A stretch of DNA of 64,000 nucleotides. Origin: Amycolatopsis sp. WAC 01376. GTDB lineage: Bacteria > Actinomycetota > Actinomycetes > Mycobacteriales > Pseudonocardiaceae. The stretch lies in the NCBI RefSeq assembly GCF_003947415.1, contig NZ_QHKL01000002.1, positions 806,001 to 870,000 of the forward strand. Direction: 5' to 3'. The notes under the pieces are model-generated. The model had not been told where the DNA came from. It saw only the letters and a program-made list of their open reading frames with translations, and ran no database searches. The stretch's first letter is position 1, and each line of letters opens with the position of its first letter. Positions 31,027-39,180 of this stretch are shown here, one piece after another. The translations under genes were made by a program, and so were the position numbers.

Positions 31027-33537
31027 GTGAAGCAAATTCCCCTTCCACGAGGCCGCGGCTCTTCGATTCGTTCGCGCGTTCTGACGATCGCGCTCATTCC
31101 GAGCATCGCGCTGATGCTGGTCGGTCTGGCGATCGGCGGGTACCTGATCTTCGACGCGGTCAACGGCCGTGACTACGCGCAGCGGATCCGTGACTCGGAA
31201 GCCCCCTCTCTCCCCTTCTTCGTCCAGGTGCAGGAAGAGCGGCGCCTGACGCTGCGCGAACTCGCCGGGGACCGGTCGCAGCACGCGACGCTCGTCGAGC
31301 AGCGCGCGAAGACCGACGCCGCCACCCAGGGCGTCGTCGCCCACCTTCAGAAGTTCATCGGCGACTCGCCCGACAGCGTGCAGCGCAACATCGCCACGGT
31401 GAACGGGCTCTTCCAGAAGATGCCGCAGATGCGGCAGTCGGCCGACTCCGGTCAGCTCCCGCTGCTGGACGCCTTCACCTTCTACAACCAGATCCTCGAC
31501 CAGTTCGTCGAAGGTCTCACCGGGCTGGCCCAGGACGCGCCGAACGCGGAGAACGCCTACCAGCGGATCACCGCGGTGCCGCTGTTCACCGCCATCGACC
31601 AGATGCAGCGCGCGAACGCCCTCGCCGCCGCGGCGGTCGCGGGCGGCGGCTTCACCGACGAGACCTACCGCGCCTACGTCACCGAGGTCGGTTCCTATCG
31701 TTCGCAGCTGGAGTCTTCGGTCTCGCGGATGCTGCCGGACGTCAAGGCGAAGTTCGACCAGCTCGTCGCGAGCGATCCGTGGAAGGCCGTCAACACGGTC
31801 GAGAACACCTTCCTGCAGAACAGCAAGGCCACGCTCCCCATCCCCGAGCAGACGTGGCTTCAGGCCGCGCGCGGCGTCAGTGACGCGATGATGCGCGGCT
31901 TCGTCGAGCAGAGTGGTACGGCCACGACGCAGGCGGTCGACGACGCCGACCGGACGCTGATCACCTCGGCCATCGCCGCGGCCATCGCGCTGCTGGTGGC
32001 GATCGGCGTGTTCATCATCGCCCTGCGGCTGTCCAACCGGCTCATCGGAAGGCTGGCGCGGCTGCGCGAGGACACCCTCGACGTCGCCGAGATCCGGCTG
32101 CCGGAACTGGTGGACCGGGTGCGGGCGGGTGAACCCGTCGACCTCGACGACAAGGGTCACTTCCTCGACCACGGCGACGACGAGATCGGCCAGGTCGCCG
32201 AGGCCTTCAACAAGGCGCAGCAGACCGCCATCGCGGCCGCGGTGGAAGAGGCGAGGACCCGTGAGGGCACCAAGACGGTGTTCCTCAACATCGCGCACCG
32301 CAGCCAGGTCATCGTGCACCGCCAGCTCAAGGTGCTCGACCAGGCCGAGCGCAAACAGGAGGACCCGGAGCAGCTGGAGACGCTCTTCCAGCTGGACCAC
32401 CTCTCCACGCGCGCCCGCCGCAACGCGGAGAACCTGATCATCCTCGGTGGCGGTCAGCCCGGTCGTCAGTGGCGCAAGCCGGTGACGCTGGCCGAGCTGA
32501 CCCGCGGCGCCTCCGCCGAGACCGAAGACTTCGCCAGGGTGAAGACGGCGAAGATGCCCGCGATGGCGGTGCAGGGCCCGGTCGTCGGCGACCTCGTGCA
32601 CCTGCTCGCGGAGCTGATCGACAACGCGACCGCCTTCTCGCCGCCGCAGTCGCGCGTCGAGCTGCGGGGCAACGTGGTCGGCAAGGGTGTCGTGATCGAG
32701 GTCGAGGACCAGGGCCTCGGTATCGAGCCCGAACAGGCCGCCGAGCTGAACGCGATGTTGGCCGATCCGCCGGACTTCGGCATCATGGCCTTGTCAGCCG
32801 AGCCACGGCTGGGCCTGTTCGTGGTCGCGCGCCTCGCCGCGCGTCACGGGATCTCCGTGCACCTGCGCGAGTCGGCGTACGGCGGCACCAGGGCCATCGT
32901 GCTCGTCCGCACCGACCTGCTCGCGCCGGTCCCGTCTGATCAGCCGGAGGACGAGGTGGACCCCGAGAGCACCGAGGTGCCGGAAGCCGCGCCGCTGCTC
33001 CCGGGCCGTCGTGCCCGCCACCGCACCGAGTTCCCCGCGGAACGGCCCGAACTGCCCGTGCCGATGCCGGTGGCACCCCAGCCGCAGCAGGGCCCGGAGC
33101 AGCCCGGCGGAACGTTGCCGCCGCTGCCCCCGCGTCCGCCGCGGGTGCCCCGGCCGGAGACGCCGCGGCCCGAGCCGATCCGTCCCGAGCCCGTGCGTGC
33201 CGAAGGCCGTCCGCAGCCGGTGCAGCCGCCGGCGTGGCCGCCCGTCGACAACCGGCCTCAGGACACCCGTCCCCAGGACGGCCGCCCGCCGCAGACCCGG
33301 CGGCCCGGCCCCGAGGCGCCCGGCAGGCCACCGCTGCCGCAGCGCCGCCGTCAGGCGAACCTGGTCCCCCAGCTCATGGAGGACCGGCCCGCCGCCCACG
33401 CCGAGGAGGTCCGCGAGGACACCCCCGAGCTGGCGAGGAACCGGCTCGCCGCGTTCCAGCAGGGCACGCGCCGCGCGCGGGACACCGAACCCACCGACGA
33501 CTACACCGACCTCGACATGTACGGAGATCGTGACTAG
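31027..33537 (+). CDS. cvnA: Conservon sensor histidine kinase with NIT domain (CvnA)
   Basis: The 836-residue protein has a signal-anchor helix (about 13-38), an extracellular nitrate/nitrite-sensing (NIT) type helical domain (about 45-305), a second transmembrane helix (about 312-340), HAMP, and a GHKL ATPase domain (ELIDNATAFSPP, VEDQGLGI). The C-terminal 200 residues are disordered Pro/Arg-rich. The conserved phosphoacceptor region is atypical, as in other conservon kinases. GTG 31027 follows GGAAGGAAAAC and gives the standard MKQIPLPRGRGSSIRSR-like start. It heads the cvnABCD operon. In Streptomyces such proteins assemble at the membrane with a roadblock protein and a small GTPase. Confidence 0.9.
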   Translation: MKQIPLPRGRGSSIRSRVLTIALIPSIALMLVGLAIGGYLIFDAVNGRDYAQRIRDSEAPSLPFFVQVQEERRLTLRELAGDRSQHATLVEQRAKTDAATQGVVAHLQKFIGDSPDSVQRNIATVNGLFQKMPQMRQSADSGQLPLLDAFTFYNQILDQFVEGLTGLAQDAPNAENAYQRITAVPLFTAIDQMQRANALAAAAVAGGGFTDETYRAYVTEVGSYRSQLESSVSRMLPDVKAKFDQLVASDPWKAVNTVENTFLQNSKATLPIPEQTWLQAARGVSDAMMRGFVEQSGTATTQAVDDADRTLITSAIAAAIALLVAIGVFIIALRLSNRLIGRLARLREDTLDVAEIRLPELVDRVRAGEPVDLDDKGHFLDHGDDEIGQVAEAFNKAQQTAIAAAVEEARTREGTKTVFLNIAHRSQVIVHRQLKVLDQAERKQEDPEQLETLFQLDHLSTRARRNAENLIILGGGQPGRQWRKPVTLAELTRGASAETEDFARVKTAKMPAMAVQGPVVGDLVHLLAELIDNATAFSPPQSRVELRGNVVGKGVVIEVEDQGLGIEPEQAAELNAMLADPPDFGIMALSAEPRLGLFVVARLAARHGISVHLRESAYGGTRAIVLVRTDLLAPVPSDQPEDEVDPESTEVPEAAPLLPGRRARHRTEFPAERPELPVPMPVAPQPQQGPEQPGGTLPPLPPRPPRVPRPETPRPEPIRPEPVRAEGRPQPVQPPAWPPVDNRPQDTRPQDGRPPQTRRPGPEAPGRPPLPQRRRQANLVPQLMEDRPAAHAEEVREDTPELARNRLAAFQQGTRRARDTEPTDDYTDLDMYGDRD

Positions 33538-33948
33538 ATGGCCAACGCGGGAGTCAGTGAACTCGACTGGTTGCTGGACGACCTGGTCAAGCGGGTCAGC
33601 GGTGCCGACAGGGCGGTGGTCCTGTCCTCCGACGGCCTGCTCATCGGGCGGTCCGGGAACCTCTCGGAGCAGGACGGCGAGCACCTGTCCGCGGTCGCGT
33701 CGGCGTTCCAGAGCCTCGCGCGGGGAACGGGACGGCACTTCGGCGGCGGCAACGTCCGCCAGACCATGGTCGAGATGGACCACGCCTTCCTGTTCGTCAC
33801 CGCCGCCGGGCGTGGAGCGTGCCTCGCGCTGCTGGCGAAGGAAGACGCGGACATGGGTCTCGTCGCCTACGAAATGAACCTGATGGTCAAACGGGTCGGC
33901 GCGGTGCTCACTTCGGCGCCCCGCGCCGCGACTCCCACTTCGCCATGA
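33538..33948 (+). CDS. cvnB: Roadblock/LC7 protein (CvnB)
   Basis: The 136-residue protein has the Roadblock/LC7 fold (LDWLLDDLVKRVSGADRAVV, LSSDGLLIGRSG, VEMDHAFLFVTAAGRGACLA). It begins immediately at the base after the kinase stop codon. In conservons it bridges the sensor kinase and the GTPase and may act as GTPase-activating protein. The stop overlaps the CvnC start as ATGA. Confidence 0.92.
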   Translation: MANAGVSELDWLLDDLVKRVSGADRAVVLSSDGLLIGRSGNLSEQDGEHLSAVASAFQSLARGTGRHFGGGNVRQTMVEMDHAFLFVTAAGRGACLALLAKEDADMGLVAYEMNLMVKRVGAVLTSAPRAATPTSP

Positions 33949-34316
33949 GCGGGCGGCACGAGTCCTGGTTCGAGGACGAGGCCGGGCCGCTGGTCCGGTC
34001 GTACGCCGTCACGGGCGGGCGCACCCGCTCCGACACGCTCGGCCTCGACCTGATCACCCTGGTGGTCGCCATGCGCAGCGCGAACGAGGTGGCGGGCTTC
34101 GAGCCGGAGTACGGGCGGATCCTCAACCTGTGCCAGAGACCGACCTCCGTCGCGGAGGTCGCCGCGCGCATAGACCTTCCGCTGCCGGTGGTGAAGGTGC
34201 TGCTGAGCGACCTCATCGAACAGAACCTCGTGCTGTTCCGCACCGCGACCCCGGTCACCGACACCCCCAACAAACACGTACTCCAGGCGGTTCTTGATGG
34301 CATCCGGAAACTCTGA
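33945..34316 (+). CDS. cvnC: DUF742 protein (CvnC)
   Basis: The 123-residue product has the DUF742 pattern: LVRSYAVTGGRTRSDTLGLD, then a winged-helix-like part (EYGRILNLCQRPTSVAEVAA) ending in IEQNLVLFRTATP. It is a constant member of conservons and may bind DNA or the other Cvn proteins; its exact role is not settled. It overlaps the neighbours at both ends (ATGA with CvnB; 20 bases with CvnD). Confidence 0.92.
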   Translation: MSGRHESWFEDEAGPLVRSYAVTGGRTRSDTLGLDLITLVVAMRSANEVAGFEPEYGRILNLCQRPTSVAEVAARIDLPLPVVKVLLSDLIEQNLVLFRTATPVTDTPNKHVLQAVLDGIRKL

Positions 34317-34902
34317 GCCCCGGCGATCCTTGACCGCGAACGCGGTCAAGGTCCTCATCGCCGGCGGGTTCGGGGTCGGTAAGACCACGATGGTCGGTTC
34401 GGTCAGCGAGGTTCCCCCGCTGCGCACCGAGGAGGTCATCACCGCGGCGTCCGAGGGCGTCGACGACCTCACCGGTGTCGAGAAGAAGACGACCACCACG
34501 GTCGCCCTCGACTTCGGCCGCATCACCATCAACCCCGAACTGATCCTGTACCTGTTCGGCACGCCGGGACAGGACCGGTTCTGGTTCATGTGGGACGAAC
34601 TGGCCGAAGGCGCGCTCGGCGCCGTCGTGCTGGCCGACACCCGGCGGCTCGACAGCTGCTTCGCCGCCGTCGACTTCTTCGAGCGTCGCGGACTGCCGTT
34701 CGTCGTCGCCGTGAACTGCTTCGACAACGCTTACCGCTACGGCACCGAGGAGGTCCGGCAGGCGCTCGACGTCAGCATGGACGTCCCGCTGCTGCTGTGC
34801 GACGCGCGGGAACGCGAGTCGACGAAGCAGGTGTTGACCGTGCTGATGGAGCACGTGCTGGCGTTGTCCGACTTGGCGGCCGGGCTGCCGCAGGGCCGCT
34901 GA
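34297..34902 (+). CDS. cvnD: Ras-like small GTPase (CvnD)
   Basis: The 201-residue GTPase has G1 GGFGVGKTT, a switch II/G3-like region LFGTPGQDRF and a base-recognition motif AVNCFD in place of NKxD, as is usual for MglA/CvnD-type proteins. It cycles between GDP and GTP and is thought to relay the signal from the kinase complex at the membrane. The ATG lies within the end of cvnC. No cytochrome P450 (CvnE) follows, so this is the four-gene form. A 53-base hairpin 13 bases after the stop probably ends the operon. Confidence 0.92.
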   Translation: MASGNSEPRRSLTANAVKVLIAGGFGVGKTTMVGSVSEVPPLRTEEVITAASEGVDDLTGVEKKTTTTVALDFGRITINPELILYLFGTPGQDRFWFMWDELAEGALGAVVLADTRRLDSCFAAVDFFERRGLPFVVAVNCFDNAYRYGTEEVRQALDVSMDVPLLLCDARERESTKQVLTVLMEHVLALSDLAAGLPQGR

Positions 34903-34915
34903 CGCCACCTCGAAC

Positions 34916-34968
34916 GCTATGAACGGTCCTTTCCTTGCAAATTTTGCAAGGAAAGGACCGTTCATAGC
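34916..34968. terminator. 53-base near-perfect palindrome after the conservon operon
   Basis: Two 26-base arms (34916-34941 and 34943-34968) pair perfectly around one central T. The arm runs GCTATGAACGGTCC and on to TTGCAAA. Almost the same 53-base element lies at 45931-45983. Its position right after a stop codon suits a transcription end, though the stem is far longer than needed. Confidence 0.75.
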
Positions 34969-35006
34969 ATCGGGAGTGGCTCTGGTCTCTCGTGAGTGGT
35001 AGGTCC

Positions 35007-35053
35007 GTGAAGGCCTCCTTGAGGGACCCAGAGTCCCTCAAGGAGGCCTTCAC
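35007..35053. terminator. 21-bp perfect hairpin between convergent genes
   Basis: Arms GTGAAGGCCTCC...GGGAC (35007-35027) and its complement (35033-35053) enclose the 5-base loop CCAGA. It lies between the convergent conservon and DoxX genes, so it may serve as a two-way terminator. The arm start belongs to the GTGAAGGCC(T/C)CC family. Confidence 0.75.
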
Positions 35054-35069
35054 TGACTCGGTCGTCGGC

Positions 35070-35498
35070 TCAGGACCTCCGGCGCCGTCGCAGCAGCGTG
35101 TCGAGCGCGTAGGTGCCCGGTCCGACCACCGCGAACAGCAGGAAGATCCAGGAGTACAGGGCCGCCGTCTCGCCCTTGTTCTGCAGCGGTAACAACGCGT
35201 CGGGCTGGTGCACGACGAAATACGCGTACGCCATCGTGCCCGAAAGCAGCACCGCGACCGGGCGGGTGAACAGGCCGACGAGGATCAGCAGCGAGCCGAC
35301 CGTTTCGATGACCCCGGCGTACCAGCCCGGCCAGGTGGCGAACGGCACGGCGGGCTTGTCGAAGAGTCCCAGCTTCTGCAGACCGTGGCAGAGGAACAGG
35401 AACGCGACCACTACGCGGACGGCCGAGAGGGCCAGCCCCTGCCACTTGGGGGCGGTCGGACCGATCTCGGTGGTCGTGGCGGTGGCTGTCTGGGTCAT
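35070..35498 (-). CDS. DoxX family membrane protein, paralogue 1
   Basis: The 142-residue protein has four transmembrane helices and the DoxX signatures LFLCHGLQKLG, GWYAGVIETVGSLLILVGLF and YFVVHQPDALLPLQNKGE. DoxX-like proteins are linked to membrane redox and thiol-stress systems in actinobacteria. ATG 35498 follows GGAAGG. A site resembling a DasR operator lies 21-36 bases upstream of the start. A closely similar paralogue is next to it on the same strand, 185 bases away. Confidence 0.85.
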   Translation of the reverse strand: MTQTATATTTEIGPTAPKWQGLALSAVRVVVAFLFLCHGLQKLGLFDKPAVPFATWPGWYAGVIETVGSLLILVGLFTRPVAVLLSGTMAYAYFVVHQPDALLPLQNKGETAALYSWIFLLFAVVGPGTYALDTLLRRRRRS

Positions 35499-35518
35499 GA
35501 CGCATCCTTCCGGCTCAA

Positions 35519-35534
35519 GGTGGTCTAAACCATT
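35519..35534. promoter_or_regulatory. DasR-like operator (dre-like) site upstream of doxX paralogue 1
   Basis: The sequence contains TGGTCTAAACCA (35521-35532), a 12-bp near-palindrome close to the TGGTCTAGACCA core recognised by GntR-family DasR, the regulator of N-acetylglucosamine and chitin metabolism. The same type of core is in front of two chitinase genes in this window. A binding test is lacking, and a DoxX target would be unexpected. Confidence 0.4.
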
Positions 35535-35634
35535 GATGTGATAGAGGATGCCGGATACCCCCATCGGTAGGGAACTTTCTTTCGGGGGGTAATTCGATGT
35601 TATGTCCGAATTTAACAACGCCGAAACGCGTTAA

Positions 35635-35671
35635 AGGCCCCTTTCCTGGAATCGTTCCAGGAAAGGGGCCT
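35635..35671. terminator. 17-bp perfect hairpin after doxX paralogue 2
   Basis: Arms AGGCCCCTTTCCTGGAA (35635-35651) and complement (35655-35671) around a 3-base loop TCG. It lies 12 bases beyond the stop of the minus-strand DoxX gene, as a terminator would. Confidence 0.7.
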
Positions 35672-35683
35672 CGCGATTCTCCC

Positions 35684-36115
35684 TCAGCGTCGGCGGCGCA
35701 GGGTGTCGAGGGCGAAGGTGCCGGGGCCGATCGCGGCGATCAGCAGGAAGATCCAGCAGTAGAGGGTCGACAGCTCGCCCATGTTCTGCAGCGGCAGCAG
35801 GCCTTCCGGCGCGTGGACGGTGAAGTAGGCGTAGGCCATCACGCCGGAGAGGAGCACCGCGACCGGCCGGGTGAACAGGCCCACCAGCACGAGCGCGGCG
35901 CCGACGACCTCGATCACGCTGCCGTACCAGCCGGGCCAGGAGCCGAGTTCCACCGAGCCGCCGGCGCCGTCGACACCACCGAAGAATCCGAATCCCTGCA
36001 AACCGTGGCAGAGGAAGAGGAACGAGACGACGATCCGGACGGCCGACTGGATGGCGCCCTGCGCCTTCGCGGCACGCGGGGTGGTGGTCTCGGCGGGGGT
36101 GATGGTCTGCGTCAT
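35684..36115 (-). CDS. DoxX family membrane protein, paralogue 2
   Basis: The 143-residue protein shares almost every motif with the neighbouring DoxX gene (LFLCHGLQGFG, GWYGSVIEVVGAALVLVGLF, YFTVHAPEGLLPLQNMGELS), so the pair arose by tandem duplication. It has a Gly-rich insertion after the first helix (GGVDGAGGSVELG). ATG 36115 follows GGAAGG. Four membrane helices are predicted. Function is as uncertain as for its paralogue. Confidence 0.85.
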   Translation of the reverse strand: MTQTITPAETTTPRAAKAQGAIQSAVRIVVSFLFLCHGLQGFGFFGGVDGAGGSVELGSWPGWYGSVIEVVGAALVLVGLFTRPVAVLLSGVMAYAYFTVHAPEGLLPLQNMGELSTLYCWIFLLIAAIGPGTFALDTLRRRR

Positions 36116-36260
36116 GGTTCCGGTCCTTCCGGGAGGGAGTGTCTGTGGGGCGGCTTCTGACAACGCGTCGGACGGGCTCGACGTGAATCGACATCCGGGC
36201 GGAAAGTTTTTTCGCGGGCCGGTCGCATCACCCGATCGGCGCAAGGCCAGACTGGATGTC

Positions 36261-36728
36261 ATGGCGGGTAAGACGAGTGCCGGGATCCTGCTCTTCCGCA
36301 GGTCGGGCGAGGTGACCGAGGTGCTGCTCGGGCATATGGGCGGACCGTTCTGGGCGAAGAAGGACGCGGGCGGCTGGTCGGTGCCCAAGGGGGAGTACGA
36401 GCCCGGCGAGGCGCCGGAGGCCGCGGCGCGGCGCGAGTTCACCGAGGAACTGGGGCTGCCCGCGCCGGAGGGGGAGTACCTCCCGCTCGGCGTCGTGAAG
36501 CAGTCCGGCGGCAAGGTCGTGACGGTCTGGGCGGTCGAGGGCGACCTCGATCCGGCTCAGGTGGTGCCGGGCACCTTCGAAATGGAGTGGCCGCCGCGGT
36601 CCGGCCGGACGCAGGAGTTCCCGGAGGTCGACAGGGTCGCCTGGTTCGCGCTGGCCGAGGCGGAGGAGAAACTGCTCAAAGGCCAGCGTCCGTTCCTGGC
36701 CCGCCTCGGCGAACTGCTCAACGGCTGA
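36261..36728 (+). CDS. NUDIX hydrolase
   Basis: The 155-residue protein has a complete Nudix box GEYEPGEAPEAAARREFTEE plus LG (about residues 47-68), with the REFTEELG core that binds Mg2+. The preceding GGWSVPKG and SAGILLFRR motifs fit the MutT-like or Ap4A/NDP-X hydrolase subgroups. It removes a nucleoside-diphosphate-linked group; the exact substrate is not visible. It overlaps the convergent HAD gene by 11 bases. Confidence 0.85.
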   Translation: MAGKTSAGILLFRRSGEVTEVLLGHMGGPFWAKKDAGGWSVPKGEYEPGEAPEAAARREFTEELGLPAPEGEYLPLGVVKQSGGKVVTVWAVEGDLDPAQVVPGTFEMEWPPRSGRTQEFPEVDRVAWFALAEAEEKLLKGQRPFLARLGELLNG

Positions 36729-37362
36729 GCAACTCGCCGAGCGGTTTGTCGGCCAGTGAGCCGAGTACGAGATCGGCGTGGTCGAAGTTCAGCACCGCGG
36801 TGATCGGATTCGGCACCGCCACGCACTGGAGTCCGGCGGCCTTCGCCGCGGTGACGCCGTGCGGTGAATCCTCGAACGCGATCGCCTCGGCCGCGGGCAG
36901 GTCCAGCGCGGCGAGCGCGGCGAGGTAGAGGTCCGGGCTCGGCTTCGCCTCGTGGAGGTCGCCGGTGAGAACGGCCTCGAACGCGTCCGCGAGGCCGAGC
37001 CGGTGCAGATGCGTGGTGACCCAGTCGCCGGTCGAACTGGACGCGATGGCCAGCCGCAGGCCCTGTTCCTTCGCGTCGTCGAGATACCGCTGGACGCCCG
37101 GGCGAGGCCCCACTGATTCCAGTAGTTCGGTGACCCGGGCGCGGACGCCGGTGCGGACCGCGATCCGGTCGAGGTTCTCGTCGTTCTTCTCGAGCAGTTC
37201 GAACATCGCGACGGCGGTGTTCTGCGTGCCGATCACGGTGTGCCAGACGTCGAGAGGGAGTTCGCCGCCGCGTTCGCGGAACGTCTCCTGCCAGGCCACG
37301 AGGACGGCCGCCTCGGTGTCGACCAGCGTTCCGTCGAAGTCGAAGATCAAGGCGCCGATCAT
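36718..37362 (-). CDS. HAD-superfamily phosphatase (beta-phosphoglucomutase/GPP-like)
   Basis: The 214-residue protein has HAD motif I DFDGTLVD (about 8-15), motif II SSS (about 107-109), motif III Lys in HEAKPSPD and motif IV FEDSPHG. This cap-domain subtype includes phosphoglycolate phosphatase, beta-phosphoglucomutase and sugar-phosphate phosphatases. It removes phosphate from a small metabolite in the cytosol; the specific substrate is unknown. Confidence 0.87.
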   Translation of the reverse strand: MIGALIFDFDGTLVDTEAAVLVAWQETFRERGGELPLDVWHTVIGTQNTAVAMFELLEKNDENLDRIAVRTGVRARVTELLESVGPRPGVQRYLDDAKEQGLRLAIASSSTGDWVTTHLHRLGLADAFEAVLTGDLHEAKPSPDLYLAALAALDLPAAEAIAFEDSPHGVTAAKAAGLQCVAVPNPITAVLNFDHADLVLGSLADKPLGELLSR

Positions 37363-37412
37363 GGGACGAGTCTACGTCTTGACGCACTGAGTGGGACGGA
37401 TTACCGTACGCA

Positions 37413-37437
37413 TTCGTTAGGAAACTTACCAAACGAA
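37413..37437. promoter_or_regulatory. 25-base imperfect palindrome upstream of the secreted metallophosphatase gene
   Basis: Arms TTCGTTAGGAAA and TTACCAAACGAA match at 10 of 12 positions around a central C. The inner GTTAGGAAACTT resembles the palindromes found before several actinobacterial genes for secreted enzymes. It lies 58 bases before the start codon, as an operator over the promoter would. Confidence 0.5.
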
Positions 37438-37494
37438 CAACGCCGCGCACCCGTCCCTCTCAACCCGCCGCCACGGATTCCCGGGGAGATCGAT

Positions 37495-39081
37495 GTGAAG
37501 GCCCGAACCCGACTACTGCCACTAGGCGCGGCCGCCATCCTGTTGCCGACGCTGCTCAGCGGTAACGCCCAAGCCGCTGATGTCCTTTTGTCCCAAGGTA
37601 AATCCGTCCTTGTCTCCTCGGTGGAGTCCTCCTCCTACGGCGGCCCGCTGGCCGTCGACGGGAAGACCAGCACCCGGTGGGCGAGTGCCGAAGGCGTCGA
37701 TCCGCAGTTCATCCGCATCGACCTCGGCGGTCCGTCCGCCATCAACCGGGTCAAGCTGAACTGGGAAGCGGCGTACGCCACCGCGTACAAACTCGAGGTC
37801 TCCAACGACGGCTCGGCGTGGACCCCGGTCAAATCCGTCACCAACGGCAACGGCGGGACCGACGACCTCACCGGCCTGTCCGCCCGCGGCCGGTACCTCC
37901 GCCTCGTCGGGACCAAACGCGCCACGAGCTACGGCTACTCCCTCTGGGAGATGCAGGTCTACGGAACATCGGACTCCTCCGGTGACACGCAGGCGCCCAC
38001 CGCGCCGTCGAACCTCAAGGCCGGTTCGGTCACCGCGTCCACTGTGGACCTGACGTGGACCGCTTCGACCGACAACGTCGGCGTCACCGGCTACGAGGTG
38101 CTGCGCAACGGCCAGGTCGTCGGCACGACCGAGACCGCGTCCTACACCGACAGCGGGCTGGGCGCGTCGACCGCGTACACCTACACCGTCCGCGCGAAGG
38201 ACGCCGCCGGCAACACCTCGGCGGCCAGCAACCAGATCCAGGCGACCACGCAGGCGGGCGGTTCGTCGTTCGTCATCGCCGCCTCCGGTGACATCGCCGA
38301 ACAGTGCACCGCTTCCTCGTCTTCGTGCGTCCACCCGAAGAGCGCCGCGCTGGTCGGCCAGATGAATCCGGCCGCGGTGATCACCATGGGCGACAACCAG
38401 TACGACGACGCCCACATCGAGGACTTCACGAAGTACTTCGACAAGACCTGGGGCAAGTACAAGAACATCATGCACCCGGTCCCCGGCAACCACGAGACCT
38501 ACGACCACACCCCGCTGGGCGCCTACAAGCAGTACTTCGGCAAGATCGCGACGCCGAACGGGAAGACCTACTACAGCTGGGAAATGGGCAACTGGCACTT
38601 CGTCGCCATCGACAGCACGGAGTTCTCGCCCGGCCTCGCCGCGAACGCGATCAGCGACGAGCAGCTGAACTGGATCAAGCAGGACCTGAAGAACAACACC
38701 AAGCCCTGCGTCGCCGCGTACTACCACCACCCGCGCTACACCTCGGGTGACCACGGCGACAACAGCAAGATGGCCACCCTCTGGGAGACCATGGTCCAGA
38801 ACAAGGTCGACCTCGTGCTCAACGGGCACGACCACCACTACGAACGGTTCTATCCGCAGAACGCGGACGGGGACAAGGACGCCGCCGGTCCGGTGCAGAT
38901 CATCGGCGGTGGTGGCGGGGCGAGCCTGTACCCGGTGAAGACGGAACACCCGGCCACGGCGAAGGCGATCTCGACCTACGGCGTGCTCAAGCTGAACATG
39001 TCGGACAACGCCTTCTCGACCCAGTTCGTCGGTCTCGACGGCAAGACCATCGACTCGTCTCCCACCTACACCTGCCACTGA
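37495..39081 (+). CDS. Secreted metallophosphatase with F5/8-type C (discoidin) and FN3 domains
   Basis: The 528-residue protein has a signal peptide (about 1-27, cleavage after GNAQA). A discoidin/CBM32-like domain (about 30-160) and a fibronectin type III domain (about 168-255) follow. The calcineurin-like phosphoesterase domain (about 262-528) carries ASGDIAEQC, TMGDNQYDD, VPGNHETYD, YYHHPRYTSG and NGHDHHYER metal-binding motifs. It should act outside the cell on a phosphorylated substrate such as extracellular nucleotides or phosphomonoesters, and bind a polysaccharide. GTG 37495 follows GGGGAGA. Upstream is a 25-base palindrome. Confidence 0.88.
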   Translation: MKARTRLLPLGAAAILLPTLLSGNAQAADVLLSQGKSVLVSSVESSSYGGPLAVDGKTSTRWASAEGVDPQFIRIDLGGPSAINRVKLNWEAAYATAYKLEVSNDGSAWTPVKSVTNGNGGTDDLTGLSARGRYLRLVGTKRATSYGYSLWEMQVYGTSDSSGDTQAPTAPSNLKAGSVTASTVDLTWTASTDNVGVTGYEVLRNGQVVGTTETASYTDSGLGASTAYTYTVRAKDAAGNTSAASNQIQATTQAGGSSFVIAASGDIAEQCTASSSSCVHPKSAALVGQMNPAAVITMGDNQYDDAHIEDFTKYFDKTWGKYKNIMHPVPGNHETYDHTPLGAYKQYFGKIATPNGKTYYSWEMGNWHFVAIDSTEFSPGLAANAISDEQLNWIKQDLKNNTKPCVAAYYHHPRYTSGDHGDNSKMATLWETMVQNKVDLVLNGHDHHYERFYPQNADGDKDAAGPVQIIGGGGGASLYPVKTEHPATAKAISTYGVLKLNMSDNAFSTQFVGLDGKTIDSSPTYTCH

Positions 39082-39097
39082 TCCTCGCGTTTCGGCA

Positions 39098-39138
39098 CCA
39101 GGTTGCGATGGTTCGCGTCGCGGACCATCGCAACCTGG
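39098..39138. terminator. 15-bp perfect hairpin after the metallophosphatase gene
   Basis: CCAGGTTGCGATGGT (39098-39112) and its complement (39124-39138) enclose an 11-base loop. It lies 17 bases after the stop codon, in a place suitable for a terminator before the following MFS gene. Confidence 0.7.
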
Positions 39139-39180
39139 CACCTGATTGCGGTCGTTCGGTGCGCGTGAAGGAGGTCTCCC

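Noticed and set aside
34916..34968. Insertion-sequence end or transposon inverted repeats
   Set aside because: The arms are adjacent (one base apart), not flanking any gene, and no transposase is present. A two-copy palindromic repeat or terminator is the simpler reading.
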